Positions 6,898 to 13,502 of a stretch of 18,100 nucleotides of DNA are shown here, one piece after another. Below the pieces are notes generated by a model that saw nothing but the letters and a program-made list of their open reading frames with translations, was not told the DNA's origin and made no database searches. Origin of the DNA: Susulua sp964590995 (GTDB lineage Bacteria > Omnitrophota > Gorgyraeia > Duberdicusellales > 4484-171); the NCBI GenBank assembly GCA_964590995.1, contig CAZPYY010000017.1, positions 1 to 18,100 on the forward strand, in the 5' to 3' direction. The position numbers were made by a program, and so were the translations under genes. Position 1 is the stretch's first letter, and each line of letters begins with the position of its first letter.

Positions 6898-8175
6898 ATG
6901 GTAAATAGATTACAAAAATTATCACCGCAGTTTAAAAAAATTCTTAAAACCTCTTCTTTGTTAGCTAACTCTTTAGGAGTTAATATCTATCTTGTGGGGG
7001 GAGTGGTCAGGGATTTGATCTTAAAAAAGGAAGTTTTTGATTTAGATATTGTTGTAGAAGGTAACGCTATTGTTTTTGTCAAAAAATTGGCCAGCCGCCT
7101 GGGGGTGAAATTTAACCGCCACCATAGCTTTGGTACAGCAACTTTATATTTTGATCAACATAAAATTGATTTTGCTACTGCCCGTACCGAAGAATATCGG
7201 CACTGGGGGGCTCTGCCGACAGTTTCACCGGCCACTTTAGCCAAGGATTTACTTCGCCGCGATTTTTCGATAAATGCTATGGCTATAAGTTTAAATAAAG
7301 CTGATTACGGAGTGCTGGTTGATTTATATAATGGATTAGAGGATTTAAAGAAGGGCCTGATCAGAGTCTTACACCCCAAGAGCTTTCAGGATGATCCTAC
7401 TCGGATATTAAGAGCTATAAGGTTTGAACAAAGGTTTTCTTTTAAGATTGAACCTGGTACTTTTAAATTAATGAAGGAGGCCTTGGGGAAGCAGTCTTTA
7501 GAACTTGTTGGACCTCATAGGCTTAGGGATGAGATAATTCTTATTTTAAAAGAGCCCAGTCCTTCTGGTTATATTAAAAGGATTAACCGGTTAGCTGGAT
7601 TTTCTTTTTTGGGCAGAGGGATAAAGCTAGATAAAGAGAGTTTTCGTTTATTAGCAAGAATTGAGAGAGCTGCATTCTATTATGAGAAGAAATTTAAAAG
7701 ACACCGCAAGTTAAAGATTTGGCTTCTGTATCTGGCAGCAATTATAATTAAACTTCCACCTTCGCAATTAAGGAAATTTTTCCATGATTTTGGATTCCGA
7801 AGAGGAGAGCGGGCTGTAGTTAGCTCTATAAGAGAGGGTATAAACAAAATAAAGAGGCTCGGGAAACACACTAAGGCTAGTAATATTTATCGAATCTTAG
7901 AGCCTTACAGTTTCGAGAGTATTCTCTTCTTTTATGCTTATTACCAGAAGCGGAACTTAAGAAAAAATATAGAACACTTCTTAGATAAGTTAGCAGGTAT
8001 TCGTTTAAATATTAAGGGCAGAGATCTAAAGGCAATGAATTTAAAGCCCGATATTTTGTATAATAAAATTCTTAAAAAAACTCTCTATTCTAAGATCGAC
8101 AAGGGCCTAAAGGATAAGCGTCAAGAGACCGAAGAGGTAAAGCGCATCTTTAAGCTCCATAAGAAAAATATTTGA
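6898..8175 (+). CDS. cca: Class II tRNA nucleotidyltransferase (CCA- or A-adding)
   Basis: Adds CCA, or part of it, to tRNA 3' ends. The 425-residue protein carries the polymerase-beta-type head LVGGVVRD with metal-binding D48 and D50 in DLD, then RRDFSINAMA and the nucleotide-selecting region DDPTRILRAIRF. A helical basic C-terminal half follows. No HD phosphohydrolase signature was seen. The DIVVEGN after the DLD motif and DDPTR in place of the EDxxR usual in full CCA-adding enzymes recall split A-adding or CC-adding enzymes, so the activity may be partial. The ATG at 6898 has no clear SD. The stop codon overlaps the -35 box of the next promoter. Confidence 0.85.
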   Translation: MVNRLQKLSPQFKKILKTSSLLANSLGVNIYLVGGVVRDLILKKEVFDLDIVVEGNAIVFVKKLASRLGVKFNRHHSFGTATLYFDQHKIDFATARTEEYRHWGALPTVSPATLAKDLLRRDFSINAMAISLNKADYGVLVDLYNGLEDLKKGLIRVLHPKSFQDDPTRILRAIRFEQRFSFKIEPGTFKLMKEALGKQSLELVGPHRLRDEIILILKEPSPSGYIKRINRLAGFSFLGRGIKLDKESFRLLARIERAAFYYEKKFKRHRKLKIWLLYLAAIIIKLPPSQLRKFFHDFGFRRGERAVVSSIREGINKIKRLGKHTKASNIYRILEPYSFESILFFYAYYQKRNLRKNIEHFLDKLAGIRLNIKGRDLKAMNLKPDILYNKILKKTLYSKIDKGLKDKRQETEEVKRIFKLHKKNI

Positions 8176-8199
8176 CATTTATTGATAAATTGTTATATT
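8172..8199 (+). promoter_or_regulatory. Near-consensus promoter for the rbfA operon
   Basis: A perfect TTGACA (8172-8177) is followed after 16 bases by TATATT (8194-8199). The latter is preceded by TG at 8191-8192, an extended -10. The -35 overlaps the stop codon (8173-8175) of the tRNA nucleotidyltransferase gene. Transcription would start near 8206, leaving a leader of about 70 bases before rbfA that contains the hairpin at 8229-8252. This is one of the two best promoters in the window. Confidence 0.78.
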
Positions 8200-8228
8200 A
8201 CCAGATTGGCAAATTAATAAAAGTATGT

Positions 8229-8252
8229 AGGGATAGGTCATGACCTGTCCTT
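8229..8252. repeat. Near-palindromic hairpin in the rbfA leader
   Basis: ggataggtca (8231-8240) faces tgacctgtcc (8241-8250), pairing throughout with one G-U wobble. The stem can extend by a wobble and an A-T pair at each end. It is followed by tttaataaaa, a short broken T-run. It may be a weak terminator for transcripts from the upstream gene or a structured 5' leader in rbfA mRNA. Sequences of this palindromic kind also occur as dispersed intergenic repeats. Confidence 0.6.
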
Positions 8253-8274
8253 TAATAAAATCATAGGATTAAAA

Positions 8275-8652
8275 ATGTCTTTGCGAATGGAAAAAGTTAA
8301 TCGTCAGATACAAAAGCTGATTATGGCAATAATCCAGAAAGAGATTGATGATCCGGATATGGATTTTCTATCGATAACTCGCGTAGAGACAACCAGGGAT
8401 TTGGGAGAAAGTAGAGTTTACTATAGTTTGCTTAATGAGAAAAACCTAACTAAGGCTAAGGAGGTATTAGACCGGATGTGTGGGTTTATCAGGGGCAGTT
8501 TGTCTAAGAAGATAAGGTTGAAGGTCTTGCCTCAACTGCACTTTATACCTGATGATTCGATAAAGTATAGCGTGGATACCTATAAAAGAATAGAGGAGAT
8601 TAAGAAATCCGAGGAGAAAAATGAGGAAGAGGTTACTGAAAAAGATAGTTGA
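8275..8652 (+). CDS. rbfA: Ribosome-binding factor A
   Basis: A small KH-domain protein that binds the 30S subunit and aids maturation of the 16S rRNA 5' end; often cold-inducible. The 125-residue protein shows the family sequence flow: a basic N-terminal helix (MEKVNRQIQKLI), SITRVETTRDLGESRVYYS, then LPQLHFIPDDSIKYS. The last 20 or so residues are a charged Lys/Glu tail beyond the KH fold. AGGA at 8265-8268 stands six bases before the ATG. A start at the internal ATG 8287 is possible but less well placed. The 3' end overlaps the next gene by 32 bases. It heads a transcript from the promoter at 8172-8199. Confidence 0.9.
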   Translation: MSLRMEKVNRQIQKLIMAIIQKEIDDPDMDFLSITRVETTRDLGESRVYYSLLNEKNLTKAKEVLDRMCGFIRGSLSKKIRLKVLPQLHFIPDDSIKYSVDTYKRIEEIKKSEEKNEEEVTEKDS

Positions 8653-9595
8653 AAAGATAAGAAGTAGTAAGAGCTTCTTGATTACCGCCCATATGAATTT
8701 AGAAGGCGATGCTCTCGGTTCGGAATTAGCCACCTACATCTTACTTAAAAAGCTTAAGAAAAGGGTCGTTATCTACAATAATGACTTGATACCGGGGATA
8801 TACGAATTTCTTCCTTTTAGTCGAGTAATAAAGAACTCGATAAAGGAAGATAAGTTTGATGTAGCTATGGTCTTAGATTGTTCTGATGTTTCCCGGACCG
8901 GCAAGGTCAAAGACAGCTTGAGCAAGGCCGGTTGCATTATCAATATTGACCACCACATTAGTAATACTGATTTTGGTGATATAAACTGGGTTGAGCCATC
9001 TTCAGGTTCAGCGGCCCAAATGCTCTATCTGCTCTGTGACAAGTTTAAGATTATGGACAAGAATATTGCTATCTGTCTGTATACCGGGATTTTTACCGAT
9101 ACCGGTAATTTTACCTATGCTAATACTGACAGCCAGACTCACAAAATAGTTTCTAGTTTGATGAAGTATAACCTTCACCCTCATAAAATTTACGAGACTA
9201 TACATGGTTTATGCAATCCACCTGATTTAAATTTTATCGGCAAGATTATTTCTTCTCTAAAATTCGATCCCCGGAGAAAAATCTGCTGGGCAACTATAAC
9301 TGAATGGCAGGATAAAAATTACGACCTTACCGAGGTTGTTTTCTCGATAATGAGATTACTGAAAGATCCGGAGGTATTTCTTCTTTTTAAGAGAGTAGAC
9401 GGGTATAGAACTAGAGTTAATTTCCGCTCTCGGGGTAGAGTTGATGTAAATATGATTGCTAAGTTTTTTGGCGGTGGTGGGCATAAAAACGCAAGTGGCA
9501 CCACTGTGGAAGAGTCTTTAGAAAAGGCTGAGAGAAAAGTAATCTTTTTTGTAAAAAGATATACTAACGGCGTAAAGCGCAAAAAGAAAAATTAA
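8621..9595 (+). CDS. nrnA: DHH/DHHA1 phosphoesterase, NrnA-like (oligoribonuclease/pAp phosphatase)
   Basis: Probably degrades short oligonucleotides and/or dephosphorylates 3'-phosphoadenosine 5'-phosphate. The 324-residue protein has DHH motif I as HMNLEGDALGS (residues 24-34), motif II VLDCSD, motif III DHH, an FTDTGNF segment and the C-terminal DHHA1 substrate motif GGGGHKNASG. The first acidic residue of motif I is Glu28 rather than the more usual Asp, while Asp30 is kept. GAGGAG at 8611-8616 lies just before the ATG at 8621 and supports this start, which overlaps rbfA by 32 bases. The rbfA-nrnA-truB-ribF order is a common bacterial arrangement, usually near nusA/infB. Confidence 0.88.
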   Translation: MRKRLLKKIVEKIRSSKSFLITAHMNLEGDALGSELATYILLKKLKKRVVIYNNDLIPGIYEFLPFSRVIKNSIKEDKFDVAMVLDCSDVSRTGKVKDSLSKAGCIINIDHHISNTDFGDINWVEPSSGSAAQMLYLLCDKFKIMDKNIAICLYTGIFTDTGNFTYANTDSQTHKIVSSLMKYNLHPHKIYETIHGLCNPPDLNFIGKIISSLKFDPRRKICWATITEWQDKNYDLTEVVFSIMRLLKDPEVFLLFKRVDGYRTRVNFRSRGRVDVNMIAKFFGGGGHKNASGTTVEESLEKAERKVIFFVKRYTNGVKRKKKN

Positions 9596-9612
9596 GCTTA
9601 GGGGTTATCGAG

Positions 9613-10290
9613 ATGAGCAGTAGCAAAAAAGAGGGAATCATTCTTGTAGACAAGCCCAAAGGGATTACTTCTCACGATGTAGTTGATGTTGTGCGTAAGC
9701 GGCTTAAGACTAAAAGAGTCGGTCATGCCGGGACTTTAGACCCTTTAGCCGAAGGGTTGCTAATTATTCTGGTAGGTAAGTATACAAAGTTGTTTTCTAA
9801 ATTTGCTAATTTTGATAAAGAATACTTAGGGGTATTAAAGTTAGGCGAAGTCACTACCACTGGAGATTCTCAAGGAGAAGTTACCCGCAAAGAAGAGTAT
9901 AAGGATATAAGCCAGGAGAAGATAAAAGAGATATTTTTTTCATTCCTTGGTGAGGTCGAACAAGTTCCTCCGATGGTCAGTGCTTTGCGGGTGAAGGGCA
10001 AGCGGCTTTATAATTTAGCTCGTCGCGGTATTGTAGTAGAGAGACCTCCCCGCAAGATCCACATTCTTTTTCTAGAGGTGTTAAAGATAGACCTTCCCTT
10101 TATTGAGTTTCACGTCCACTGTTCTAAAGGAACCTATGTCAGGAAGCTCGCTGAGGATATTGGCGAGGAGCTTGGCTGTGGGGCTCATATGGTAAAGATA
10201 TTGCGCCTGAGCATCGGGCCTTTTAAAATAGAAAAGGCAGTAGCCTTGGATGGAGTCAATGAAAGTCATCTCCAACAGATTACCTTTTAG
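9613..10290 (+). CDS. truB: tRNA pseudouridine(55) synthase TruB
   Basis: Makes pseudouridine 55 in the T-loop of tRNAs. The 225-residue protein shows the N-terminal GIILVDKPKGITSHDVV, the catalytic Asp43 in GHAGTLDPLAEG, the middle QVPPMVSALRVKGKRLY segment and the C-terminal CSKGTYVRKLAEDIG. It is shorter than the E. coli enzyme and seems to lack the C-terminal PUA-type domain, as many bacterial TruB proteins do. The GGGG run at 9601-9604 is a possible distant SD. The 3' end overlaps ribF by about 40 bases, so the two are probably coupled. Confidence 0.94.
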   Translation: MSSSKKEGIILVDKPKGITSHDVVDVVRKRLKTKRVGHAGTLDPLAEGLLIILVGKYTKLFSKFANFDKEYLGVLKLGEVTTTGDSQGEVTRKEEYKDISQEKIKEIFFSFLGEVEQVPPMVSALRVKGKRLYNLARRGIVVERPPRKIHILFLEVLKIDLPFIEFHVHCSKGTYVRKLAEDIGEELGCGAHMVKILRLSIGPFKIEKAVALDGVNESHLQQITF

Positions 10291-11215
10291 GAGAGTAAAG
10301 TGTGTGGCAACTGTAGGTGTTTTTGACGGAATTCATCTTGGGCATCAATTTATACTGAAAAAAGTAAGAGAGACCGCTCGAAAAAAAGGCCTATCTTCCC
10401 TGTTAATAACCTTTGATATTCCACCTCAACAATTTCTAAACAAAGAAAAGCTTCTGCACCATCGCCGGCCCGAAAAGGCATTTATTGGTTCTCTAACCAC
10501 TAGGGATGAGAAGATTGACCTAGTAAGTTCTTTAGGCATAGATTATCTCTGGTTTTTAAGAACCAAGAGGTCTCTTTTAAAGTTATCAGCTAAGAGTTTT
10601 GTAAATTATATCCAGAACTACTTTAATATTGAGAAGCTTATCGTTGGCGAAGACTTTCGTTTTGGGCATAAAGGCACAGGAGACCTAAGCGATTTAAAGA
10701 AGCTTGTCAGTAAGCATAGATTTGACTTATCAATTATAAGAAAAAAAGCCAAGAATAATAAGATAATAAGTAGTTCTCTAATTAGACAGCTTATCCAAAA
10801 AGGTAAGTTAAGCCAAGCAAAGCAACTGTTAGGCCGGTGTTTCTCTTTGAAGGGAAGGGTAGTTAAGGGGAGAGGGATAGGTTTAAAACTAGGTTTTCCT
10901 ACAGCAAATATCTCTGCCTCTGATTACGTTATTCCTGCCTGTGGAGTATATGCAGCTTATGTAATTTTAGGAAAAAAAACATATCTGTCTGCAATTAATA
11001 TTGGCATGCTGTCTGCATTTGGTAAGGTTAAAGGCTTAGTTGTAGAAGCACATATCCTAAACTTTAAGAAGAATATCCTCGGCAAACCTATCAAAATAGT
11101 CTTTTTAGAGAGGTTACGAGAGGAGAAGAAATTCTCCTCTCACCATGCCTTAGTAAGTGCTATTAGCAAAGATATTAAGCACTTAACCTCAAAATATAGT
11201 GCCTTCCTGACCTAG
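10250..11215 (+). CDS. ribF: Bifunctional riboflavin kinase / FAD synthetase RibF
   Basis: Phosphorylates riboflavin to FMN and adenylates FMN to FAD. The 321-residue protein has an N-terminal nucleotidyltransferase domain with GVFDGIHLGH (residues 23-32) and the ISSSLIRQLIQKG loop. The C-terminal flavokinase domain has GFPTAN (PTAN at 217-220) and the catalytic Glu266 in VEAHIL. Both domains look intact. Two starts are possible: ATG 10250, or ATG 10259 with GGAG three to four bases upstream, which would drop three residues. Both lie inside truB. It is the last gene before the strong mraZ promoter. Confidence 0.93.
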   Translation: MESMKVISNRLPFRRVKCVATVGVFDGIHLGHQFILKKVRETARKKGLSSLLITFDIPPQQFLNKEKLLHHRRPEKAFIGSLTTRDEKIDLVSSLGIDYLWFLRTKRSLLKLSAKSFVNYIQNYFNIEKLIVGEDFRFGHKGTGDLSDLKKLVSKHRFDLSIIRKKAKNNKIISSSLIRQLIQKGKLSQAKQLLGRCFSLKGRVVKGRGIGLKLGFPTANISASDYVIPACGVYAAYVILGKKTYLSAINIGMLSAFGKVKGLVVEAHILNFKKNILGKPIKIVFLERLREEKKFSSHHALVSAISKDIKHLTSKYSAFLT

Positions 11216-11218
11216 CAT

Positions 11219-11234
11219 CCACAACCACTTGTGG
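11219..11234. other. Short hairpin after ribF
   Basis: CCACAA (11219-11224) pairs exactly with TTGTGG (11229-11234) around the loop CCAC, four bases after the ribF stop. No T-run follows, so it is at best a weak terminator. It could also be an operator upstream of the mraZ promoter, about 27 bases before the -35 box. Confidence 0.4.
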
Positions 11235-11260
11235 TATAAGCATTTATTCAACAAAAACCC

Positions 11261-11289
11261 TTGACAATAAGCGAGATTTGTTTTATATT
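11261..11289 (+). promoter_or_regulatory. Consensus promoter of the mraZ/dcw operon
   Basis: TTGACA (11261-11266), a 17-base spacer and TATATT (11284-11289) form a near-perfect housekeeping promoter. The expected start point is near 11296, which coincides with the first MraZ-box repeat and lies about 25 bases before the mraZ ATG. It is separated from ribF by about 45 bases and would transcribe the whole division/cell-wall cluster to the window edge. Confidence 0.85.
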
Positions 11290-11296
11290 CTTATTG

Positions 11297-11321
11297 TGGA
11301 GTAAAGTGGAGTAAAGTGGAA
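11297..11321 (+). promoter_or_regulatory. MraZ-box-like operator: three TGGAR repeats at 10-base spacing
   Basis: TGGAG (11297-11301), TGGAG (11307-11311) and TGGAA (11317-11321) are separated by identical 5-base TAAAG spacers, giving two full tandem copies of TGGAGTAAAG plus half a third. MraZ proteins are known to bind tandem TGGGN repeats spaced by five bases in front of their own gene, so this is a close variant (A for the third G). The array begins at the expected transcription start and ends on the A of the mraZ ATG. The middle repeat's GGAG is also the best SD, nine bases from the ATG. Autorepression is inferred. Confidence 0.8.
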
Positions 11322-11758
11322 TGTGGTATGGGGAATATTTACATACATTAGACGAGAAAGATAGATTTATCCTTCCTGCTAAGTTTAGGGAAAAGGTAAA
11401 GACTCTAAAAAAAAAGAAATTTTTTATCACCCGTGGCCTTGATGGTTGCCTTTTCTTGGTTTCTCAGGAAGCTTGGGAGAAGTTGGAGGATAAGTTAAAA
11501 TCTCTCTCTTTTACTAAACAGCAATCGAGGTTTTTTAATCGCTTATATTTTAGTGGGGCTTCAGAAATTGATATTGATACCCAGGGGCGGATAACTCTTC
11601 CAGAATATTTAAAAGAGTTCGCCCAAATCCAAAGGGAAGTAGTGATCATCGGAGTAGCTGACAGAGTTGAGATTTGGAGTAAAGACCGCTGGAATAAATT
11701 CTACCAGGAGAATAAAAAGAGATTTGAAGAGATGGCCGAGAATCTCTTTGAAGAATAG
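11321..11758 (+). CDS. mraZ: Transcriptional regulator MraZ
   Basis: A DNA-binding regulator that opens dcw operons and represses its own promoter in characterised bacteria. The 145-residue protein has two SpoVT/AbrB-like half-domains: DEKDRFILPAKFR starting at residue 11 and DTQGRITLP starting at residue 86. The N-terminus MWYGEYLHTLDEK is nearly invariant in the family. In the first motif the usual Gly of DEKGR is Asp14. Families of this type form ring-shaped oligomers. The gene follows a consensus promoter and MraZ-box-like repeats, and its SD lies inside those repeats, so both transcription and translation signals sit in the operator. Confidence 0.95.
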   Translation: MWYGEYLHTLDEKDRFILPAKFREKVKTLKKKKFFITRGLDGCLFLVSQEAWEKLEDKLKSLSFTKQQSRFFNRLYFSGASEIDIDTQGRITLPEYLKEFAQIQREVVIIGVADRVEIWSKDRWNKFYQENKKRFEEMAENLFEE

Positions 11759-11803
11759 AGGGAGTGTTTTTAGCAATAACGATAATGGAAAGAGGGGGGG
11801 TAA

Positions 11804-11992
11804 ATGACTAAAGCAATTACTAAGTCCCGAGAAGCTTCTAGAAAAAGTAGCGGAGATAGTCTCTTAGGTTTGTCTATGGTTCGCTTATCAGGATTTCGTA
11901 TTTGCCAACTCCTCGAAAAAGAATTCTCAAACACTTCCTTATCCGAACCGAAAACATTAAGAGAGCTATTTCATTTTAAGGAAGAAAAATGA
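11804..11992 (+). CDS. Small protein of unknown function between mraZ and rsmH
   Basis: A 62-codon gene I do not recognise. Evidence that it is translated: a G-rich SD (AGAGG followed by more G, 11791-11800) stands just before the ATG at 11804. The stop also overlaps the rsmH ATG as ATGA, which suits translational coupling. The product is basic and serine-rich in the first half (residues 1-25), with a possible amphipathic helix around RLSGFRICQLLEKEF (27-41) and a charged C-terminus. No transmembrane segment or signal peptide is apparent. It lies where dcw clusters usually have nothing, or a short gap, between mraZ and rsmH. It could be a lineage-specific division regulator or simply a coupling leader peptide. 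Confidence 0.6.
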   Translation: MTKAITKSREASRKSSGDSLLGLSMVRLSGFRICQLLEKEFSNTSLSEPKTLRELFHFKEEK

Positions 11993-12912
11993 TAATTTCC
12001 GAAATTCCTCGTGAAACCATGAAGGAAGCCTATCATTATCCGGTTATGTATCGGGAAGTCTTGGAATTCTTAGATGTTGAGAAGAGAAAGGTTGTAGTTG
12101 ATTGCACTACCGGCATTGGGTCTCATTCATATAAGCTATTGGAAGCCATGGATAAAGAGGGCTTTCTTGTTGGCATTGACCGGGATTGGGATTCTTTAAG
12201 CGTTGCCAAAGCCAGATTAGAGCCATTTAGGGGAAGATTCTCTTTAGTTAGAGATAATTTTGCCAATCTCGATAACATCTTGAGCGGTCTAGATATAGAA
12301 GAAGCAGATGCTTTTTTATTTGATTTAGGTATTTCTACCTACCAGCTAAGTGATCCTACCCGGGGTTTTAGTTTTCTAAACGAAGGGCCTTTGGATATGC
12401 GTATGGATCGGGATTCCTTTCTTTCAGCCTATGATTTAGTAAATAATTTAAGTGAAGTTGAACTAGGGAATATCTTTAAGAAGTTTGGCGAAGAACGTTA
12501 TTCTCGCAGAGTAGCCCATTTTTTAGTAGAGGCAAGAAAGGATAAACCGATTTCTACAACCAGTCAGCTTAGAGATTTGATTATCCAAGCTACTCCTGGC
12601 AAGGCCCGCGCCGGAAGAATCCATCCAGCGACAAGAACATTTCAGGCTTTGCGTATTGCTGTTAATAGAGAACTAGAGGCTATAGAAGCAGCTTTATCTT
12701 GTGCGGTATCGCATTTGGCGAGCGGAGGAAGAATAGGGGTTATTTCTTTTCATTCCCTAGAAGATAGGATTGTTAAACATCTCTACAAAGACTGCTCCGC
12801 AAAGAACATATTAAAGATTATTAATAAAAAACCTTTCATCCCTACAGAAGAAGAAAGGGATGAAAATCCGCCTTCCCGCTCAGCTAAATTGCGGGTGGCA
12901 GAAAAGATTTAA
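11989..12912 (+). CDS. rsmH: 16S rRNA (cytosine-1402-N4)-methyltransferase RsmH (MraW)
   Basis: S-adenosylmethionine-dependent enzyme that methylates N4 of C1402 in the 16S rRNA decoding centre. The 307-residue protein has HYPVMYREVLEFL near the N-terminus and the SAM-binding DCTTGIGSHS, where the family usually has more glycines (a GGGHS type). It continues with FDLGISTYQLSDPTRGFSF, PLDMRMD, the RIHPATRTFQALRIAVN block and SFHSLEDRIVK. AAGGAAG (11978-11984) lies a few bases before the ATG at 11989, which overlaps the preceding small gene as ATGA. Length is typical. Confidence 0.95.
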   Translation: MIISEIPRETMKEAYHYPVMYREVLEFLDVEKRKVVVDCTTGIGSHSYKLLEAMDKEGFLVGIDRDWDSLSVAKARLEPFRGRFSLVRDNFANLDNILSGLDIEEADAFLFDLGISTYQLSDPTRGFSFLNEGPLDMRMDRDSFLSAYDLVNNLSEVELGNIFKKFGEERYSRRVAHFLVEARKDKPISTTSQLRDLIIQATPGKARAGRIHPATRTFQALRIAVNRELEAIEAALSCAVSHLASGGRIGVISFHSLEDRIVKHLYKDCSAKNILKIINKKPFIPTEEERDENPPSRSAKLRVAEKI

Positions 12913-12921
12913 TATTTAGTT

Positions 12922-13287
12922 ATGAAGAAGATTTTGGCTTTAATTTTACCTGTTCTTGTATTTATACCGACCCTTCTCTACCTGCACCAGAAAGTTCAGC
13001 TTTATGTTGAGGCTTATCGTTTGAGTAATACCTTTAACTACCACAAGGAACTTATTGATAAGAGGGATTACTTGATGTATAATTTTGCTAAAGAGGCGAC
13101 TCTGGCTAAAGTTAATCAATGGGCAAGCTTAAAAGACTTTACGCAGGTCGATAAAGACAGAGTAATGGCTTTGAATATAAAAAGGCAAACACAGATTGCC
13201 AGCGATAACAAGATATCCTTATTACTCGGTCGGATCTTAAGAGCCTCAACACCTACTTCAACCGCCTTAGCTAAAGAGAAAAGATAA
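12922..13287 (+). CDS. ftsL: FtsL-like division protein
   Basis: A 121-residue bitopic membrane protein. One hydrophobic segment at about residues 3-21 (ILALILPVLVFIPTLLYL) follows a two-lysine N-terminus. A helical, probably coiled-coil stretch from about 24 to 75 follows, then a short tail. FtsL proteins diverge too far for motif recognition, so the call rests on size, topology and position between rsmH and ftsI, exactly where ftsL sits in dcw clusters. FtsL would pair with FtsB and activate FtsWI at the septum. The region around WASLKDFTQVDKDRV resembles the membrane-distal conserved patch of FtsL-type proteins, but this is only a visual impression. It starts nine bases after rsmH without a clear SD. 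Confidence 0.68.
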   Translation: MKKILALILPVLVFIPTLLYLHQKVQLYVEAYRLSNTFNYHKELIDKRDYLMYNFAKEATLAKVNQWASLKDFTQVDKDRVMALNIKRQTQIASDNKISLLLGRILRASTPTSTALAKEKR

Positions 13288-13502
13288 ATAGTTCTAAGAA
13301 GGCGTATTTGGGCACGAGGCCTTTTCCCTCTAGGTAGAGTTTCTTTCTAAGAATCTATCAAATTAAAGACATAAGTGTGTCCAACCTTTGTGATAACAAA
13401 GAAGGATATTCGTTGGACCCATCATAGATAATGAGGCAGTAAGAGAAGTGTTTTATAACAAGAAGCAGCAATTGTGGTATAGACGACTATTGTAGCCATA
13501 AG
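13288..13502. other. Structured non-coding gap between ftsL and ftsI
   Basis: This 215-base stretch holds no open reading frame above about 25 codons on either strand. Its main structure is at 13379-13418. GTCCAAC (13379-13385) pairs with GTTGGAC (13412-13418). Nested directly inside, CTTTG (13386-13390) pairs with CAAAG (13397-13401) around the loop tgataa, leaving a 10-base bulge on the 3' side. A weaker stem joins 13297-13303 with 13319-13325. There is no U-tract after either. It could be an RNA leader or processing element for ftsI, a small RNA, or a remnant of a transposable-element end. No clear promoter or SD for ftsI was seen. Confidence 0.55.

Noticed and set aside
8621..8700. Inactive DHH enzyme because of Glu28 in motif I
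   Set aside because: Glu keeps the acidic character, Asp30 and all other metal-binding motifs are present, and similar EGD versions appear among NrnA-like proteins as far as I recall.
11297..11321. Tandem repeats as a CRISPR or satellite array
   Set aside because: The unit is only 10 bases with two and a half copies; spacing and position match a MraZ operator far better.
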